From an uncultured Prevotellaceae bacterium (GTDB taxonomy: Bacteria > Bacteroidota > Bacteroidia > Bacteroidales > Bacteroidaceae): a DNA stretch of 64,000 nucleotides. The stretch lies in contig CAMHNI010000010.1 of the NCBI GenBank assembly GCA_946186505.1, positions 22,615-86,614 of the forward strand, in the 5' to 3' direction. Made by a program: the position numbers and the translations under genes. The notes under the pieces were generated by a model, which was not told where the DNA came from, ran no database searches, and saw nothing but the letters and a program-made list of their open reading frames with translations. The stretch's first letter is position 1; each line of letters begins with the position of its first letter. Shown here piece after piece: positions 61,101 to 64,000 of the stretch.

Positions 61101-62090
61101 ATTGTATTTGCCGTTGTCGCCTTGCTCACTCACATTGACGGTGCCCATGCCTGCTGTCAGAGTGCCGTAGGTCAGCGTAGCCTCCGGCAACTTGGTGAAG
61201 CGGGCCTCTACCTCAGTGTCGGTCGTGATGTTAAAGACATGTGGATTGTCGCTTGCCACGAGTGTGCCAGCCTGATACCAAGCCTCAAAAGCGTAGCCGA
61301 TGACAGGAGTGGCTGAGCAGGTGACATTGTCGCCCGTCACCACCGATGTCTGTGCCGGGCTCACAGTTCCTGCCCCCTCGGGTGTTACCGTTGCCTTGAA
61401 ACTGCTGGTGGCAACGCTACCGCCGAGCATGGCGTTACCCGTCAGCGTCACGTTGCCCATCGCCAGGTTGCGCCCGTTGGGATAGCCACTGACCATACGC
61501 ACCACCACCTGCCAGATGTCCTTGCCAGGCGTGGCTGTGACAGGCACGTCAAACGTCACGTCATCATACTGCGCATCCACCTCAGCGTGACTGTTCACCT
61601 TGCCAAGGGCGTACTCCTGAGTTGTCTCGCCGGCGGCGTTCAGCTTGCGCAGCAGCACCTCGAAGGCAGGCTTGGCATCCTTCACCCATGAGGCGACACT
61701 CACACTGACACGTGTGGGGACGTATGTCAGGTCGGCGGTGGGTTTCAGGCTGAGTGTCATACTGTAGTCGTCACTGCCGTCGGAGGCTCCCTGCGTCTTG
61801 AAGCGCAGTATCTGCAAACCTGTCTGTTTGGTGATGTAGTTTGCCGGTGTGATCGTATTCTGGAAAGCCAGTTTGGAACCGAAGACCACACTCGTTTCCA
61901 GCAACTTCGACACGTCGGTACCATCGCAAGTGATGACCGACGCTGTAGCCTTGTTGTAGGCTGCGCTTCCCGGCGCCAGGTCCTTGATGGTCTTGTCCAA
62001 TGCCCAGTGGGTACTGACTGTCGTCTGGGCTCGCAAAACCGTGACGGCCAAAAGAAGAGCCATCAAGGAAAGAACGATTTTTCTCTGCAT
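58113..62090 (-). CDS. Large secreted pectinase: pectate lyase (PL1-like) + pectin methylesterase (CE8-like) with InlB-B-like repeats
   Basis: CE8 motifs AGTYNEHV, WQDTYRTG, TDFIYNAGDVYF, LGRPWGD; PL1-like region FPGAEGYGRFTTGG...SRMPRFNGARP. MQRKIVLSL start (62090) agrees with -7 at 62119. Confidence 0.88.
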   Translation of the reverse strand: MQRKIVLSLMALLLAVTVLRAQTTVSTHWALDKTIKDLAPGSAAYNKATASVITCDGTDVSKLLETSVVFGSKLAFQNTITPANYITKQTGLQILRFKTQGASDGSDDYSMTLSLKPTADLTYVPTRVSVSVASWVKDAKPAFEVLLRKLNAAGETTQEYALGKVNSHAEVDAQYDDVTFDVPVTATPGKDIWQVVVRMVSGYPNGRNLAMGNVTLTGNAMLGGSVATSSFKATVTPEGAGTVSPAQTSVVTGDNVTCSATPVIGYAFEAWYQAGTLVASDNPHVFNITTDTEVEARFTKLPEATLTYGTLTAGMGTVNVSEQGDNGKYNAGTVLTLTATAAKGHYFVCWVDGDGKELSTSAQYTFTLDSDQTVNAVFAMIDNYKSDLIAFPGAEGYGRFTTGGRMTDNRGARVYYVTRTDDCPDNALVEGTLRWALKTGDDTPRTILFRTCGTIYLTSKLSLNHPNITIAGQTAPGGGICIAGYQMKLNQPNIIIRHIRFRAGDLPNSSMSPLDVENTHHIVLDHCSFSWSMEENLTLYDTDSTTLQWCISAEGLYYSKNVKGERSYAMQWGGEHGTMHHCLVSNCMSRMPRFNGARPSTNDRRVDNEFANNVIFNFGKNNSVYGGECTVTGDDYYNRVYMINNYFRPGPQSKQNTASHRYFVSGTGSNINELGEWYLKGNKFELSSRWAPSSNIWTNAELQKVNADNYYGFVSDNASRAMNFWSVSPSQSVADKALLTELPYSLSGLEYETADEAYRSVTQQAGASLPRYDEVDRRLLAEAAGTQDPKYGGVLGKYGIIDSPSDIVLSQHDEFFVLDEATGQTVKTTMWPWLGMGEDEQLMKDSDQDGMPDDYELSVGLNPNDASDGYRLTASGYSNLEEFLNGVADGTIDLTPYKKAPAVEKHNVFNATVDPTDVSAFQTISAAVSDAEQKAAKDSPCYIFIKAGTYNEHVEINKPFIHLTGQGRDQVIITDNKSKSYNGNLGKTATVYVNANDVSLDNLTIRNTFGSGEQALALYTLGDRISVTQCCIEGWQDTYRTGKSGQRHLVRECRISGTTDFIYNAGDVYFDRDTLELTNTTNVITAPSHINPQWGYVFRDAYITTSLTSATTDLGRPWGDTPKVSFIDTRLSENVSVTPAGWRDMSGLPVQMAEYNTMDAAGQAVDLSKRKTSFTADGKTVTSKAVLTEAEAATYTVKNVLGGTDQWDADDAGRILNAPQMTVTADRLTWKDHTGQAACYLVVADGQATVTTDESAPYTTGQNISVQAISQQGVLGRRVTPATSLGISQAKAGDMPSVTYSLQGIRQKSPQRGVNISQGKKYIQK

Positions 62091-62118
62091 GTTATTAGTC
62101 GTTTTGATTAGTTTGTGG

Positions 62119-62126
62119 CAAAGGTA
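62119..62126 (-). promoter_or_regulatory. -7 element (TACCTTTG) of the pectinase-ribD unit
   Basis: caaaggta on + strand. Confidence 0.55.
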
Positions 62127-62220
62127 CACATTTATTCTGAATTCAGCAAGCAATTTCCCTTGACTTTTTAAGTATTTTATGTTACGCATGCTACACTTAA
62201 GGAAATCAAAGGGAGTTTAA

Positions 62221-62243
62221 GGAGCAGCGCATGTTTCTGCTCC
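62221..62243. repeat. Hairpin GGAGCAG-cgcatgttt-CTGCTCC
   Basis: Perfect 7-bp arms. Confidence 0.6.
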
Positions 62244-62321
62244 GGCGTGCGGGTGTCGGCAACTTTCCCATGCTCGGCGTAGCCTCCTTCGTAGCACGAG
62301 GGACCGCTCAGCCGGAGGATG

Positions 62322-62336
62322 CTTCGCTTTGCGAAG
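62322..62336. repeat. Hairpin CTTCGC-ttt-GCGAAG adjacent to the 22-bp-spaced boxes
   Basis: Perfect 6-bp stem, 3-nt loop. Confidence 0.65.
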
Positions 62337-62414
62337 AACTATCATACTATCAGGCGCTAACTATCATACTTACGTTGTCTAAACACCATACTTAGGAGTC
62401 GTAAACAGCATACT
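62337..62414 (+). repeat. Four iteron-like boxes AA(C/A)(T/C)A(T/C/G)CATACT at exact 22-bp spacing
   Basis: CATACT at 62343, 62365, 62387, 62409; boxes AACTATCATACT x2, AAACACCATACT, AAACAGCATACT. Confidence 0.85.
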
Positions 62415-62436
62415 TTTGAATGGCATCTTTGGCGAG

Positions 62437-62511
62437 TGTGACAGATGTGACAGAAGAAATATAAACTTTCCTATAGAGAAAGTTGCAAAACAATCTGTCA
62501 CATCTGTCACA
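62437..62511. repeat. Perfect 18-bp inverted repeat, each arm a doubled 9-mer (TGTGACAGA)2 / (TCTGTCACA)2, with a nested hairpin in the loop
   Basis: Arms 62437-62454 and 62494-62511; nested AACTTTC (62464-62470) / GAAAGTT (62478-62484). Confidence 0.92.
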
Positions 62512-62651
62512 ACGTTAGTAATATGAGAACAAGAACCGTTAATTCACATATGCCGAGAGTCGGAAGAGTACAGAGCGTGTCAGCGGTCTTCCCTACTCGA
62601 TCGTCTATAAACTAAAGAAATAATGATAGAATCAAATACCTGTCCCCATGA

Positions 62652-62768
62652 TTCAGCGAAATTGGCGTCAGTCCGTCACGTATCAGCGACTATGTTTCAG
62701 GTCGGGCAGAGCCGACGCTGAAGATAGCCCGCCTACTCTGTATGAATCTTGGAATCACACCCGCCGCC
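62652..62768 (+). pseudogene. Remnant of an XRE/HigA-like helix-turn-helix antitoxin
   Basis: Frame translation FSEIGVSPSRISDYVSGRAEPTLKIARLLCMNLGITPAA preceded in frame by a stop and followed by unrelated residues. Confidence 0.6.
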
Positions 62769-62792
62769 AGGAATCACCGGGGACGGTTCTCG

Positions 62793-62818
62793 AAATCACC
62801 GGGACGTCCCCGCGATTT
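62793..62818. repeat. 26-bp imperfect palindrome AAATCACCGGGAC/GTCCCCGCGATTT
   Basis: 11 of 13 positions pair; near direct repeats aatcaccggg and ccgcgatttt. Confidence 0.7.
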
Positions 62819-62850
62819 TGCCCGCGATTTTAAGCTTTTACAGATTCCTG

Positions 62851-63054
62851 TTACATCTTATACTCAAGGATGTCGCCCGGCTGGCAGTCGAGAGCCTGAC
62901 AGATAGCCTCTAAGGTAGAGAAGCGAATGGCCTTTGCCTTGCCCGTCTTCAGGATGGAGAGGTTGGCTTGGGTGATGCCGATTTTCTCCGCCAGTTCACC
63001 TGATGACATCTTGCGCTTTGCCATCATCACATCTACATTTACTATGATACTCAT
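62851..63054 (-). CDS. XRE-family HTH regulator (YozG-like, small)
   Basis: MIVNVDVMMAKRKMSSGELAEKIGITQANLSILKTGKAKAIRFSTLEAICQALDCQPGDILEY-type HTH. Confidence 0.92.
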   Translation of the reverse strand: MSIIVNVDVMMAKRKMSSGELAEKIGITQANLSILKTGKAKAIRFSTLEAICQALDCQPGDILEYKM

Positions 63055-63066
63055 AAGGCTCGGTGT

Positions 63067-63804
63067 TTAGATGGTTAATTCCTGCTCTTCCTTCAAATCC
63101 TTACCCATCAGGATAATCTGTGAGATAATCATCAGCACAAGGCCAAAGACGATGTAGTAGATACTTGCAGACTCCCAAGGAATGTGGTAGTAAGCCATCA
63201 TCACAGTCTCACGGAGTATCTGTATCTGGATGTAGCCCACCACATTGGCCAGGATCCAGAAGGCTACGAGTAACCACCCTGCCGTTTCCAGCCGTTTGGC
63301 AATCTGCGTCACAAAGATTTCGCCTTTGTAGATGGAGTGTACCACTTTCAAGACGATGACAAGCAGCCAAAGGAACGGTAACAACAGACAAATCGATAGT
63401 GCGAAGATAATATTGAAAGTGTTCGAGCCCTTCTCCATAGGCACTTTCAGTTTCACTTGCTGCATTTCCACCATGCAAGTTTGTCCTTTTACATTGCTAT
63501 AGAGGAACTTGTCGTTGCCAAAACGATTAGGTCTGACAGGAACAGTCACCTCAAAGGTCGGCTTGAATTGGACATTATATGAGGTAGTGGTGCCGATAGT
63601 GTCGCACTTACCGTCAATGGTATCCACGTGTACTGTTATTTTCTTGTCGACCTTACCAAACTCTTCGGTCAGGGAATCCAGAGTGAGTACTTCGCCATCG
63701 TGCGTACTCCCCGAGTAGTTTTCACGATGATACGTGTTGGAGATAACTGATCCCACTAATACGATAGCCAGCAGAGCGCTGTAAATCTTAAGCTTTTTGT
63801 TCAT
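63067..63804 (-). CDS. DUF2975-like membrane protein
   Basis: Four hydrophobic helices, adjacent to an XRE regulator; MNKKLKIYSALLAIV start (63804) preferred over 63849. Confidence 0.78.
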   Translation of the reverse strand: MNKKLKIYSALLAIVLVGSVISNTYHRENYSGSTHDGEVLTLDSLTEEFGKVDKKITVHVDTIDGKCDTIGTTTSYNVQFKPTFEVTVPVRPNRFGNDKFLYSNVKGQTCMVEMQQVKLKVPMEKGSNTFNIIFALSICLLLPFLWLLVIVLKVVHSIYKGEIFVTQIAKRLETAGWLLVAFWILANVVGYIQIQILRETVMMAYYHIPWESASIYYIVFGLVLMIISQIILMGKDLKEEQELTI

Positions 63805-63846
63805 AATTGATAAAGTATTATTGTTAAACGATAAATAATTTCGGTG

Positions 63847-63854
63847 CAAAGATA
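63847..63854 (-). promoter_or_regulatory. -7 element (TATCTTTG) of the DUF2975-HTH pair
   Basis: caaagata on + strand. Confidence 0.5.
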
Positions 63855-63980
63855 AGGATTATTTTTGAAACTTTCAAGAAAAACAATGTTAATTTATCGT
63901 AAAACAATAAATTTATATTGGAAAGAGCGTTTTTTGGAATCGCGAGGACTCTAACTTTGCGCTCTAATAATTAAAGTGGA

Positions 63981-64000
63981 ATGAAAATTTGCATATTTCA
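63981..64000 (+). CDS. Possible start of a CDS truncated by the window edge (MKICIF...)
   Basis: ATG after taactttg (63952-63959) and a purine-rich leader; only 6 codons visible. Confidence 0.35.

Noticed and set aside
62245-62340. Reverse-strand frame LRLSGPSCYEGGYAEHGKVADTRTPEQKHALLLNSL as a lost gene
   Set aside because: Looks vaguely protein-like but is short, without a start or a family I can support.
62337-62414. 22-bp spaced boxes as a mini CRISPR
   Set aside because: Conserved boxes are only about 12 bp and imperfect, total period 22 bp; no cas genes.
62648-62833. 61-aa ORF MIQRNWRQSVTYQRL...
   Set aside because: Out of frame with the HTH remnant in the same DNA; no plausible family.

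Overview
Chromosomal window from a Bacteroidales bacterium, most likely Prevotella/Segatella-like. This placement is inferred from gene content, Bacteroidetes-type TAnnTTTG promoters and the dcw gene order; no search was run. From left to right it contains: two tandem collagen-like (Gly-X-Y) lipoprotein genes; a MIP18/SufT-like gene with lpxH; a lipoprotein with 16-aa beta-flower-like repeats; a large rhamnogalacturonan-lyase-like enzyme; a GH2 + CE2-like esterase operon; dut, a TPR protein, a DUF4292 lipoprotein and EnvC; a histidine-phosphatase-like protein with an altered RHG motif; rpoN, PAP2, purE, ispG and a TlpA-like thioredoxin; a U32 peptidase; a C1 peptidase; GH95 + AraC; ung, RluA, dgt and GH53; a GlsB/GlsA-like acyltransferase pair; a complete mraZ-to-ftsZ dcw cluster; sufB, cysS and a SIMPL protein; kduI/kduD; ribD; a fused pectate lyase/pectin methylesterase; and an XRE-HTH + DUF2975 pair. 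Most of the window is housekeeping plus dispersed pectin-degradation genes with no susC/susD. The least explained stretch is the ~0.66 kb non-coding region at 62.2-62.85 kb. It holds four boxes at exact 22-bp spacing, a perfect 18-bp inverted repeat in which each arm is a doubled 9-mer, and a decayed XRE/HigA-like HTH fragment. Other notable signals are period-8/9 simple repeats in the dcw spacers and inside murE, a (NG)6 hexamer tract in sufB, and a putative MraZ box. I saw no tRNA, rRNA, CRISPR array, intact transposase or obvious defence system.
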